Positions 15,173 through 23,957 of a DNA stretch of 64,000 nt are shown here, piece after piece. A model generated the notes under the pieces. That model searched no databases and was not told the DNA's origin. It saw only the letters and a list, made by a program, of their open reading frames with translations. Made by a program: the position numbers and the translations under genes. The DNA comes from Desulfobacteraceae bacterium (GTDB lineage: Bacteria; Desulfobacterota; Desulfobacteria; Desulfobacterales; Desulfobacteraceae), in contig JADGEQ010000031.1 of NCBI GenBank assembly GCA_016744295.1, forward strand, positions 1-64,000, written 5' to 3'. The number at the start of each line of letters is the position of its first letter. Position 1 is the first letter of the stretch.

Positions 15173-16810
15173 ATGAAACATAAAATATTTTTATTCTTTT
15201 TTTTGACAGGAATGCTTTTTCTTGTTGCCTGCAGCAATGATGTCCCCCCCTCATCCAGGGAAAAGGAAAAACCACTCCCTGCAAAAGAAATGGCCGCAAA
15301 GGCTGTTGCACCACGGGCAGAAAGGACCTATACCATTGCCGACCCGACTGGAGACTGGGGCTACCCGTCTCCCTATCTTCGTTATTCCCGGGGGCCTGGA
15401 TATCTTCGAATGAGTTTTATTTTTGATACCCTGGTCTGGAAGGATAAGGAAGGATTTATTCCCGCCCTGGCTGAAAAATGGGTATACGATGAAACCGACA
15501 ATGCCTACACATTCACGCTTCAGAAGGATGCAATCTGGCATGACGGCCTGCCTGTTACGGCCCAGGACGTGGCCTTCACCATCAATTACCTGGAAACCCA
15601 TCCCGATCCTTTTGTCACACTTTCGGGCTTCAGAGGCATCAGGAAAGTCACGGTAATCAACGAACGGGTAGTTAAAGTTTTTCTCAAATCCCAATACGCT
15701 TCCTTTCTGTATGAAATTGCCGGGACCATGGCAGTGCTCCCCGAACACATCTGGCGCACAGTGGATGATCCAATGGGGTTTGACCAACCAGAGGCCGTTG
15801 TCGGAAGCGGACCTTACAGGCTGATCGATTATAACAGGGTCCAGGGCAGTTACCTTTACGAGGCCTTTGACGGTTACTATCAGGGCCCGCCCCTGGTGAA
15901 GAAAATTGTATTCGTAAAAACAAGCCCCCAAATGGTCTCAGCCGCACTGGCCCGGGGGGAGGTAAACGCGGCCAGCCTTAAGGTAGAACAGGCAAAATCG
16001 CTTGAGTCCGAAAAGTTTTCTCTCATTCGCGCCCCCTATGCCTTCTGCGGCAAGATGATGATCAATCACAAAAAGGAACCGCTGAAACAAAAGGTGTTCA
16101 GGCAGGCACTGGCCTATGCCATTGACAGGAAAAAGCTGGTGGCTGTAACCCAGCGCGGACACGGCATCCCCGGCAGCCAGGGTCTGCTTGCCCCGGACAA
16201 CCCCTGGTACAATTCCAAGATTTGTCCCTATGAGTACAATCCTGGGAAAACAGGCGAGCTTCTGGAAGGCATGGGATACACCCGTGATAAGGACGGCTTT
16301 TTTTTCAAAAACGGCCAGATCCTTGAATTGGAACTGATCACCCAGTCCGCCTATGGCTTCAAGGAGGTGGGTTACTTTGTCCGGCAGGCCCTTGAAGACG
16401 CGGGCATAAAAACCAATCTTCAGACCCTGGAGGGCAAAACCCTTGATGCCAAAGTCAAGGCCTGGGAATTTGACCTTTCGATCTACGGTCACGGGGGGCT
16501 CTACGACCCCGGTATCCTGCCGAAAGTCACGACGGATATAGGGTTCAACAGTTCGCAATACACCTGTAATAAACAATTAAATCGGCTTTTGGAAGCACAA
16601 TTTCATGAAATGGATCCTGTGAAACGCCTGGAGATTGTAAAGGCGGCCCAGGCCGTTTATGCTGATGATTTACCCGCTATCACCCTGTATTATCCTGACT
16701 GGTACTTTGTCCATGACGGCAGTTTGTCCCTTTACCATACAAAGGGGGGAGTGGCCTCGGGCATACCTTCCCCGTTAAACAAAATGGCGTTTGCGGCAAA
16801 TAGCCAATGA
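15173..16810 (+). CDS. ABC importer solute-binding lipoprotein
   Basis: 545-residue family 5 extracellular solute-binding protein (DppA/NikA/OppA type). The N-terminus has a lipoprotein signal ending in L-V-A-C (Cys20), followed by a Pro/Lys-rich linker. The family's conserved elements are visible: WKDKEGFIPALAEKW, AIWHDGLPVTAQDVAF, VVGSGPYRLIDY and FRQALAYAIDRKKL. It delivers a peptide, nickel chelate or similar ligand to the two permeases that follow. AAGGAGGAAAG precedes the start. Its stop overlaps the next start (ATGA). The higher share of GCC/CTG/CCG codons than in the first 14 kb suggests a different origin for this block. Confidence 0.88.
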   Translation: MKHKIFLFFFLTGMLFLVACSNDVPPSSREKEKPLPAKEMAAKAVAPRAERTYTIADPTGDWGYPSPYLRYSRGPGYLRMSFIFDTLVWKDKEGFIPALAEKWVYDETDNAYTFTLQKDAIWHDGLPVTAQDVAFTINYLETHPDPFVTLSGFRGIRKVTVINERVVKVFLKSQYASFLYEIAGTMAVLPEHIWRTVDDPMGFDQPEAVVGSGPYRLIDYNRVQGSYLYEAFDGYYQGPPLVKKIVFVKTSPQMVSAALARGEVNAASLKVEQAKSLESEKFSLIRAPYAFCGKMMINHKKEPLKQKVFRQALAYAIDRKKLVAVTQRGHGIPGSQGLLAPDNPWYNSKICPYEYNPGKTGELLEGMGYTRDKDGFFFKNGQILELELITQSAYGFKEVGYFVRQALEDAGIKTNLQTLEGKTLDAKVKAWEFDLSIYGHGGLYDPGILPKVTTDIGFNSSQYTCNKQLNRLLEAQFHEMDPVKRLEIVKAAQAVYADDLPAITLYYPDWYFVHDGSLSLYHTKGGVASGIPSPLNKMAFAANSQ

Positions 16811-17808
16811 AAGAATCCACATCCCACCCGGGGGAAAAACGCAACCGGTCTAATCTGATCACCTATGCACTTGCATTGGGGATCATTTTGATCCTCAATT
16901 TTTGTCTTCCCAGATTAATGCCCGGGGATCCTCTGATGGCCATCTTCGGTGATATAGCCCTGGTACAGATGAGCCCACAGCTAAAGGCCCACCTTGTTGA
17001 ACGCTTTTCACTGGATCAATCCATGGGCGAACAATTTGTTTCCTATTGGTCCGGTCTTTTACATGGCAATCTGGGGTATTCCTATTATTACAAGGCATCT
17101 GTGGCAGAAGTCATTTTTACCAGACTCCACTGGACACTGCTGCTATCCGGCCTGGCGCTTATCCTTTCAACGGCTGTGGGTATAATCCTGGGAATTGAAT
17201 CCGGGTGGCAGCGGGGAAACACGCTGGATAACGGCATGCTCGCGGGCATGGTTTCTCTCAGCGGGTTCCCGGATTTTTGGATCGGCCTGCTTTTGCTGCT
17301 TTTGTTTGGGGTGAATCTGGAACTTCTGCCCCTTTACGGCGCCCAAAGCGCCTATTCCGGCCTTGCCGGATTTTATCGACTGATGGATATCGGCCAGCAT
17401 CTTATATTGCCCCTGACCACCCTGACCCTGGCAAGACTTACGGGCGGCTACCTTTTGACCAGAAATACCATGGTGGGTGTGTTAAAAGAGCCTTATATCC
17501 TGCTTGCCCGGGCAAAAGGGTTAAGGCCCAACATTATCAAATACCGCCATGCCGGCAGGAATTCGATGCTTCCCGTCATTACCCGGACCGGTATATGGAC
17601 GGGTCAGATGGTCACTGGCGTACTCTTTGTAGAGGTCGTTTTTGCCTATCCCGGGATCGGGCAATTGACATATGAGGCACTGACATTCAGAGACTATCCC
17701 CTGATTCAAGGAATATTGCTGGTCACAGCCCTTTGCGTGCTCGGCGCAAATTTCATTGCCGACCTTGTGTATCCCAGGATAGACCCGAGGGCAACCCATG
17801 CACCTTGA
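16807..17808 (+). CDS. ABC importer permease, DppB-like
   Basis: 333-residue inner-membrane permease with about six helices. The family region MPGDPLMAIFG and the late segment LPVITRTGIWTGQMVTGVLFVEVVF...PGIGQLTYEA contain the usual EAA-type loop for ATPase contact. It is the first of two permeases, translationally coupled to the binding protein and overlapping the second permease by 11 bases. Confidence 0.88.
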   Translation: MKESTSHPGEKRNRSNLITYALALGIILILNFCLPRLMPGDPLMAIFGDIALVQMSPQLKAHLVERFSLDQSMGEQFVSYWSGLLHGNLGYSYYYKASVAEVIFTRLHWTLLLSGLALILSTAVGIILGIESGWQRGNTLDNGMLAGMVSLSGFPDFWIGLLLLLLFGVNLELLPLYGAQSAYSGLAGFYRLMDIGQHLILPLTTLTLARLTGGYLLTRNTMVGVLKEPYILLARAKGLRPNIIKYRHAGRNSMLPVITRTGIWTGQMVTGVLFVEVVFAYPGIGQLTYEALTFRDYPLIQGILLVTALCVLGANFIADLVYPRIDPRATHAP

Positions 17809-18805
17809 TTTCAAAAATGAGATGGCCCGAAGTAAAGGTGCGAGAATCGGCATGGTGTTTCTTCTGTTTGTCCTGTTCATGGGGATTTTTGCCCCCCTGT
17901 TTGCCACTCAAAATCCATTGATGCAGTCCACCCATATTTTTGAAAAACCATCCCTTTTGCATCCCCTTGGCACAAATCACACCGGGCAGGATATCTGGAG
18001 CCAGCTCTTGTACGGGGCCCGGACCTCGCTTGTTGTCGGTTTCTCGGTTGCGGTGCTCTCCACCCTGATGGCCTCGGTTATCGGGGCTTCTGCAGCCCTT
18101 TTCGGTGGCATTTATGACCGTATTGTCATGAGAATTGTGGATGCCTTCATTGTCATGCCCATGATCCTGGTATTGCTCCTTCTTTCTGTGTACATCGATC
18201 CGAAACTGGATGGCAAGGTTCTCATGGGGTTGGAAATTTTGTTTCTGGTTATGGCGGTGGTTACCTGTTTTTATGTGGTCCGCATGGCGGGGTGGCCGGG
18301 ATTCGTGATTGTCTTGCCCATCATGGTTTTGGGGCTTCTCTCACAGGATCTATTGCCCAGGCTTGGCGGCCTGATATTTGTTCTTTCTTTATTAAGCTGG
18401 CAGGGCGGAGCCCGCATCATCCGCTCCCAAGCCCTTTCACTCAAAGAAAAAGCCCATATTTCAGCGGCAGGCGGATTCGGTGCAGGAACCTGGTATATAC
18501 TGTGTCGGCATATTATTCCCGATCTAGGCCCCATATTGGTGGCTGATTTTATTTTTTGCGTCAGGCGTGGGGTCTTTTTGCAGGCAGGACTCGCGTTTCT
18601 GGGCCTCGGGGATCCCGGCACGGTGAGCTGGGGCGCAATGATCAGCGATGCCCGGGACTGGATATTCATGGCGGTATGGAAATGGTGGCTTTTGCCGCCA
18701 GGTGTCGCACTTTCTATTACCATTGTTGCAATTACTTTGATCGGCCGTTCTCTGGAACCGGTGCTTGATCCCAGGCTCAGGGGGGAAATAAATGCTCAAA
18801 ATTGA
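17798..18805 (+). CDS. ABC importer permease, DppC-like
   Basis: 335-residue second permease of the peptide/nickel type. It has the N-terminal cytoplasmic stretch and first helix of DppC proteins, then H-P-L-G-T-N-H-T-G-Q-D, the conserved phrase of this subfamily, and the EAA-type loop around AHISAAGGFGAG. It overlaps both neighbours (11 and 14 bases), so all four transporter components should be made together. Confidence 0.88.
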   Translation: MHLDFKNEMARSKGARIGMVFLLFVLFMGIFAPLFATQNPLMQSTHIFEKPSLLHPLGTNHTGQDIWSQLLYGARTSLVVGFSVAVLSTLMASVIGASAALFGGIYDRIVMRIVDAFIVMPMILVLLLLSVYIDPKLDGKVLMGLEILFLVMAVVTCFYVVRMAGWPGFVIVLPIMVLGLLSQDLLPRLGGLIFVLSLLSWQGGARIIRSQALSLKEKAHISAAGGFGAGTWYILCRHIIPDLGPILVADFIFCVRRGVFLQAGLAFLGLGDPGTVSWGAMISDARDWIFMAVWKWWLLPPGVALSITIVAITLIGRSLEPVLDPRLRGEINAQN

Positions 18806-20474
18806 GGCATTGAAAATAGGTTTCAACGGCCGGGACATCCTCCAGGGAATAGATCTTGAAATCGGTGATGAAGAGTGTTTGGCCATAATTGGGGAATCCG
18901 GCGCTGGTAAGACCACCCTTGGCCTCGGTATCATGGGGCTTGTCAATGAAAAGGCCCGTGGCCGTATTTTCCTCGGGGATGCTGATGTTCTCTCCCTCAC
19001 CGAAGAACAATTGCGCCGTCTTCGGGGGAACAAGGTTGCCATGGCCTTTCAGAGCGCCCAAAATCAGTTGAACCCAAGTCACAGAATTATCGACCAGATT
19101 GCCGAACCCATGATCGCCCACGGCTTTAAAACAAAATCCCAGGCCCGGGAAAAAGCTATTTTCCTTCTTGGGCAGATGGGGCTTTCTAAAATTAAATCCT
19201 CCTTTTATCCCCATCAGCTCAGCGGCGGTGAACAGCAGCGGGTGCTGATTGCCATGGCACTGGCCAACGATTCTGACACACTTATTTTAGATGAGCCGGT
19301 CTCGTCCCTGGACGCTGTTTCCCGCAGGAGGGTGATGGCATTTTTACAAAAAGCCGTTTCAGGCCGGACTGTCCTGCTCACGACCCACGATCTTACAACG
19401 GCCGCTCAAATGGCAACCCGGGTGGCAACCCTTTACGGAGGAAGGATCGTTGAATTCGGTCCTGCGGCCGATGTTCTTTCAAATCCTTGCCACCCCTATA
19501 CCAGGGCTCTTATTCGTTCATACCCCTTGATGAGCACCGTCAAGGACCTTCAGGGAATAAAAGGGCGAATGGAAAGGCAGGTAAAAGGATGCCCCTTTCA
19601 TCCGCGCTGCACCCAGGCAATTAAGATCTGCCGGGAAACGACGCCACAGCTGAAGCGATACAAAGAAAGGCTTTTGGCCTGTCATCGCGGCGGAATCATT
19701 GCCGCTCTTGAGGTGACGGGCATGAGCAAGTCCTACGGACTTCTGAAAGTGCTGGATAATGTAAGCCTGACCCTGCATCACGGGGAGACGCTGGCCCTGG
19801 TCGGCAGGAGCGGATCCGGTAAAACCACACTGGCCCGGATGATAACGGGCATGGCCGATCTTGATGGGGGTAAAATTTTCCTGGAAGCGGTTTTGGTGGA
19901 AAGAAAGGATCAGGCGTTTCACAGGGCTGTTCAGATGGTCTTCCAGAATCCGGGTGAGGCCTTAAGCCACAGGCTCACGGTGATGGAAGCGGTTCGTGAA
20001 CCCCTTGAAATTCAAGGGATTGGCACAAAAAAGGATCAAGACCGCATGGCCCTCAGGGCCATTGAGGAGGTTGAACTTTCCACGGACAGAAACTTTCTGG
20101 ATGCCTACCCCCATCACCTGAGCGGGGGGGAACTACAGCGTGTGAATATCGCTCGTGCACTGGTCTTGAGTCCCCGGGTGCTCATTGCAGATGAAGCCAC
20201 AGCCTATCTGGACCCCAGCATCCAGTCAAAAATTCTCAAGCTTCTATTGAACCTGCAGGAGAACAGAGGGCTTTCCATGCTTTTCATCACCCATGATATT
20301 GCCGTGGCCAGGAAAATAAGTGACCGTATTGCCGTGATTTTGGACGGCAAAATTGTGGAGCAGGGGCCTTCGGGCCTGATGGTGACAAACCCCTCCCATG
20401 CCTATACCCAAAGTTTGCTAAAGGCAAGTTCGGATCTGTCATTTGGAAATGAACGAAGATTGAATCTCACCTAA
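18792..20474 (+). CDS. Fused double ATPase (DppD-DppF type)
   Basis: 560 residues with two complete nucleotide-binding domains in one chain. Domain 1 has Walker A GESGAGKTT, signature LSGGEQQR and Walker B DTLILDEP, then the oligopeptide-transporter C-terminal motif CPFHPRCTQAIKIC (about residues 268-281). Domain 2 has GRSGSGKTT, LSGGELQR and VLIADEAT. Most bacteria encode these as two genes; the fusion fixes a 1:1 ratio. It energises the importer formed with the two permeases. It is followed after 19 bases by the flavoredoxin-like gene. Confidence 0.88.
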   Translation: MLKIEALKIGFNGRDILQGIDLEIGDEECLAIIGESGAGKTTLGLGIMGLVNEKARGRIFLGDADVLSLTEEQLRRLRGNKVAMAFQSAQNQLNPSHRIIDQIAEPMIAHGFKTKSQAREKAIFLLGQMGLSKIKSSFYPHQLSGGEQQRVLIAMALANDSDTLILDEPVSSLDAVSRRRVMAFLQKAVSGRTVLLTTHDLTTAAQMATRVATLYGGRIVEFGPAADVLSNPCHPYTRALIRSYPLMSTVKDLQGIKGRMERQVKGCPFHPRCTQAIKICRETTPQLKRYKERLLACHRGGIIAALEVTGMSKSYGLLKVLDNVSLTLHHGETLALVGRSGSGKTTLARMITGMADLDGGKIFLEAVLVERKDQAFHRAVQMVFQNPGEALSHRLTVMEAVREPLEIQGIGTKKDQDRMALRAIEEVELSTDRNFLDAYPHHLSGGELQRVNIARALVLSPRVLIADEATAYLDPSIQSKILKLLLNLQENRGLSMLFITHDIAVARKISDRIAVILDGKIVEQGPSGLMVTNPSHAYTQSLLKASSDLSFGNERRLNLT

Positions 20475-20493
20475 AAATTAAAAGGAGAATCTG

Positions 20494-21063
20494 ATGGAAC
20501 TTGAGCCGGATAAATTTAAATTTTTTTTCCCTTTACCTGTCACCCTGATCACCACCGTGGATGCAAAAGGGGTCCATAACGGTGCGCCTTACGGTTGCGT
20601 CATGCCCATATTGCGGCCTTTGAACCTCATTGCCATGGCATCGGCCCTGCCCCGTGACACCCTTAAAAATATCCGGGAAACCAAGGAATTTGTCATTAAT
20701 GTTGTTGGTAAACCAGATTTTTCAAAGGCCATGGGATGCGCCAGAAATTACCCCGCCGAGGTCAACGAGATGGAGAAGGCCCAAATGGAAACAACACCGT
20801 CCAAAAAGGTTGCTCCCCTCAGGATGAAAAATGCCCTGGGATGGATCGAGGCGGTTCTGGAAAAGGAGGTCACAGGAGATGAATACGCTTTAGTCATTGG
20901 AAGGGTCCTTCTCTCGGAGGTCAACGATCGTTTCTGGGATGGTAAAAATCTTTTGGAAGATCCCCTTGTGATGCTTGCGCCTAATTTCAAGGCCATGGGA
21001 GAAAAATATGCGGGCCGAAAAGAGCTGGCCGAATTTATGCCTCAACTGGCCCATAAACTTTGA
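20494..21063 (+). CDS. Flavoredoxin-like flavin reductase domain protein
   Basis: 189 residues of the FMN-binding split-barrel (flavin reductase-like/flavoredoxin) family, known from sulfate reducers. The N-terminal FPLPVTLITTVDAKGVHNGAPYG and the later RDTLKNIRETKEFVINVV match the FMN-binding half. It is cytoplasmic. Its position as the last gene of an uptake operon and just before a TonB receptor suggests it reduces the imported compound or its metal, but this is inference. AAAGGAG precedes the start. Confidence 0.8.
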   Translation: MELEPDKFKFFFPLPVTLITTVDAKGVHNGAPYGCVMPILRPLNLIAMASALPRDTLKNIRETKEFVINVVGKPDFSKAMGCARNYPAEVNEMEKAQMETTPSKKVAPLRMKNALGWIEAVLEKEVTGDEYALVIGRVLLSEVNDRFWDGKNLLEDPLVMLAPNFKAMGEKYAGRKELAEFMPQLAHKL

Positions 21064-21201
21064 TAACAAGCCCCTGACGTAATTTTTTAAGGTTAAATAA
21101 AATACGGCAGGGGGCTGCCAAAAACCTAGTCAAAAGGGGTTAGCGAATATTGTACTGGCTTACCCAGGTTTTAAAAATTTTCAATTGACAAAGGAAATCG
21201 G

Positions 21202-21314
21202 GTTCAGCAGGGCATCATATTCCAAATATGCGGTTGAAACCGTTGATGCCTTACTGCTGAACAGTAGAAAGCGCGTAAAATAAGATACCCCTAAGCGTTG
21301 TTTACGCTCTGGGG
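21202..21314 (+). promoter_or_regulatory. Structured leader RNA, riboswitch-like
   Basis: Two folded units precede the TonB receptor gene. Unit 1: GTTCAGCAG (21202-21210) pairs with CTGCTGAAC (21254-21262), continued by GGCATCA (21211-21217) with TGATGCC (21244-21250), enclosing a CGGT-TGAA-ACCG hairpin (21231-21242). Unit 2: CCCC (21288-21291) with GGGG (21311-21314) and AGCGT (21294-21298) with ACGCT (21304-21308). A strong terminator follows at 21334, before the start codon. That order is the layout of a transcription-attenuating riboswitch. I cannot match it to a known class from memory. Confidence 0.55.
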
Positions 21315-21333
21315 AGACCCAATAAAGTTATTC

Positions 21334-21388
21334 AAGGCCATGAAGGTCCATGCCCCGAAAAAGGGGACGGCACCTTTGCGGCCTTTTT
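21334..21388 (+). terminator. Intrinsic terminator in TonB-receptor leader
   Basis: Nested perfect stems AAGGCC/GGCCTT (21334-21339, 21380-21385), AAGGT/ACCTT (21343-21347, 21372-21376) and CCCC/GGGG (21353-21356, 21363-21366), closing on a T-run. It ends about 70 bases before the receptor start codon, so it probably controls read-through into the receptor or ends the ABC operon. Confidence 0.8.
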
Positions 21389-21456
21389 ATTTTTTACACC
21401 GAGCCAGGACAAGAGGGCACGGACAATACTTACGGAATGCTGATTGGAGGAGTGAG

Positions 21457-23628
21457 ATGATAAAATTGCAGTTGATCGGTCCGGGGCAGCGGATCAGACA
21501 GGGGGTACTTATTTTCATGCTGGCGACCGGGCTGGTACTGCCGGGGGCAGGGCTTTGCAGTTCAAACAATGATGAGGACAAGGCGCAAAAGCACCTGACC
21601 CTGGAAGAGATCGTGGTGACCGGTCATGCCGGCAACGAAGCCATGGGCACGGAGGTTGGGATCAAGCGGATCGAAAAAGGAAAGAATATTACGATTCCGG
21701 ACGTGATCAAGACGGAGCCGGATATCGACCTCAAGCGCAGGACCCTGGTGGGTGACACCACCGACAGCCTCTCCATACGGGGCTTTTCCGGCAACCGGAT
21801 CATGCTCAACATTAACGGCCGACCGGTGAACGCCTCAGGGGTCGTGGGCGGCTACTATATCGACTGGGGGACCGTTCCCCTGGACAATATCGAGAAGATC
21901 GAACTCATCCGGGGCGGCAGCTCGGTCCGGCACGGGAACAACGCCCTGGGCGGCGTGGTGAACGTCATCACCAAAGAACCGACCACAGATCCAACCCTGA
22001 CCCTTTTCGGCACTTACGGCGGCGGGGAGGGCATCCACGGCATCGAAAACTTTCGGATAACACACTCCTACAAAGTCGGTCCTTTGGGCTATTCCCTGGC
22101 CGGCTCCTACCAGGAAGCGGACCCCTACCTTTGGAACGATGATTTTGAAGGCCGGAACCTGGCCGCCACCGCCAGTCTGGACATGCCCCTGGACGGCAAG
22201 GCAAGCTTCGGGTTCCAATACGCCAATTCCCAGCGGGGCTTTATCCGTAATAACCGGGTGTCAGACGACCCGGACGACGCAAATTTTTACACAAAGCTGA
22301 CCCATGACTACCCCCTGGCCTTCGGGGAAACCTTCAGCCCTTATTCGGGAATCGCATACATCCCCGGGCCCGGTGCTTACTGGGACAAGACCAAGTATTA
22401 TCTTGATTTCGGCTATTCCCAGCCCATTGTCGACCTGCTGGTGGATTTCAAAATCTATAAGAACATCGAAGACCGAAAGGAAAAAAATTACTCATCTTCC
22501 ACCTTAAACAGTTCCTATGCGGACGGGATACTGGTTCTTGAGCGTGACGTGGCATCTGACCGGTCCTACGGCGGCAGCCTGGAAGTGAGCACCGCCCTGG
22601 CGGGCCACGACCTTTTGGCCGGTGTGGAGCACAAGGTACTGGCCTATGGGGATGTGACGACGAACTACGTGGATCTCGTCTACAACAAGGACCCAAGGTT
22701 TTCCTCTGCAGCCGACCTGTCCTACAAGAACACCTCCGAAGGCATCAGCTGGGGGTATTACGTTCAGGACACCTGGGCGATCTCGGACCGCTGGCTTCTG
22801 ACGGGCGGGCTTCGTTACGACCGCTACAAGACCCAATCCATCAACGGCGGTAAAAACCCCGGGCTTTCCGACGATGCTGTGACCCCGAAACTGACGGGAA
22901 CCTTCCAGGCTTCCCCCGCCGATATCATCACGGCCTCGGTTTACCAGGCGTTGAGAACACCGGGCCTGCCCGAAACCTTTTGGTGGGGGTACGGCGCCAC
23001 CAAGGGAGATCCGATTCTGAAGCCCGAGAAGAACACGGCCGTGGAGTTTTTGTACCGACATAATTTTGCCAAGCAAGGATTCTTGCGCATGTCTGCGTAC
23101 CACTACGACGTGGACGACTATATCATTTCCAGGTTCACGTCCACCTGGAAGGGGGTCTACAACCTGGACAACGCCGAAATTTACGGCGCATCCCTGGATG
23201 GCGGCGTCACCTTCACGGACTGGATTTCAGGTTTCGCCGCCGTGACCTTTCAGCGATCGAAAAAAGAGGGGGATATCTACGACACCACAGGCTTGTCCGA
23301 CGAGATCGATTACCTGCCCAAGTGGAAGGGGTCGGCCGGTCTCGAATTCAAGCTGCCCAGAAAATCGGTACTCAACGTGACGGCGCGGTACGTGGGGGAA
23401 CGCAGCGCAATTCACCCTTACACCAAAGGCTTCCCGCCACAGCAGCATTTCACGCGGGTCGATTTGGATGCCTATGTCACCGCCGATGTCAGCTTCAAGA
23501 TTCCCCTGGGCAAGCATACCGAGCTTAGCTGTTATGTGGAAAACCTGTTTGACAAGGAGTTCGAGGAGCGCTACGGCTATCCCATGCCCGGGGTCATTGC
23601 CGGTGCCGCCATCAAATTTTCTTTGTGA
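21457..23628 (+). CDS. TonB-dependent outer-membrane receptor
   Basis: 723-residue TonB-dependent receptor. A signal peptide (hydrophobic to about residue 35) is followed by the TonB box region EEIVVTG, a plug domain (LSIRGFSGNRIMLNINGRPV, IELIRGGSSVRHGNNALGGVVNVIT) and a beta-barrel that ends in LFDKEFEERYGYPMPGVIAGAAIKFSL. The start is set at 21457 by GGAGGAG; codons further upstream fall inside the leader hairpins. It imports a chelate such as a metallophore, and pairs logically with the ABC importer upstream. By eye its codons are markedly more G/C-rich than those of most of the window, which suggests transfer. Confidence 0.9.
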   Translation: MIKLQLIGPGQRIRQGVLIFMLATGLVLPGAGLCSSNNDEDKAQKHLTLEEIVVTGHAGNEAMGTEVGIKRIEKGKNITIPDVIKTEPDIDLKRRTLVGDTTDSLSIRGFSGNRIMLNINGRPVNASGVVGGYYIDWGTVPLDNIEKIELIRGGSSVRHGNNALGGVVNVITKEPTTDPTLTLFGTYGGGEGIHGIENFRITHSYKVGPLGYSLAGSYQEADPYLWNDDFEGRNLAATASLDMPLDGKASFGFQYANSQRGFIRNNRVSDDPDDANFYTKLTHDYPLAFGETFSPYSGIAYIPGPGAYWDKTKYYLDFGYSQPIVDLLVDFKIYKNIEDRKEKNYSSSTLNSSYADGILVLERDVASDRSYGGSLEVSTALAGHDLLAGVEHKVLAYGDVTTNYVDLVYNKDPRFSSAADLSYKNTSEGISWGYYVQDTWAISDRWLLTGGLRYDRYKTQSINGGKNPGLSDDAVTPKLTGTFQASPADIITASVYQALRTPGLPETFWWGYGATKGDPILKPEKNTAVEFLYRHNFAKQGFLRMSAYHYDVDDYIISRFTSTWKGVYNLDNAEIYGASLDGGVTFTDWISGFAAVTFQRSKKEGDIYDTTGLSDEIDYLPKWKGSAGLEFKLPRKSVLNVTARYVGERSAIHPYTKGFPPQQHFTRVDLDAYVTADVSFKIPLGKHTELSCYVENLFDKEFEERYGYPMPGVIAGAAIKFSL

Positions 23629-23957
23629 CGGCCTGAACGGCAGAAACTGGGCTGACTTGATTTTTCTACTCAGGTTGGCCCACAAGAACAATGGCCTGGG
23701 TTAAATTTTCCACTTTTTTTCTGGTCGCAAACGGCTTATGGATACTGTAAAAATGATTTCATATCGGGCCGAAGAGCAGACGCCTTGCCTCCGTCACCCC
23801 ATGGGCCGGCTGGTTGAATTTTGTTAGAAAATTGTTGGCTTCCTTTTTGGGGAAAGCTTGTGTACAATGAGCTGTTTAACTTCATATGCTTTTAGAAGCT
23901 TCAAAAGCAATCGCTTTTTTGTACAGGACAAGGCATCTGGATAAAAAGGAGGTATGT
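23629..23957. other. Intergenic gap, no gene seen
   Basis: About 330 bases between the receptor and the response regulator. I see no protein frame with a ribosome site, no strong hairpin and no clear promoter beyond AT-rich patches near 23820-23900. Confidence 0.5.

Noticed and set aside
15251..15931. 226-residue minus-strand frame inside the solute-binding protein gene
   Set aside because: The plus-strand gene has clear family motifs; the antisense frame is compositional.
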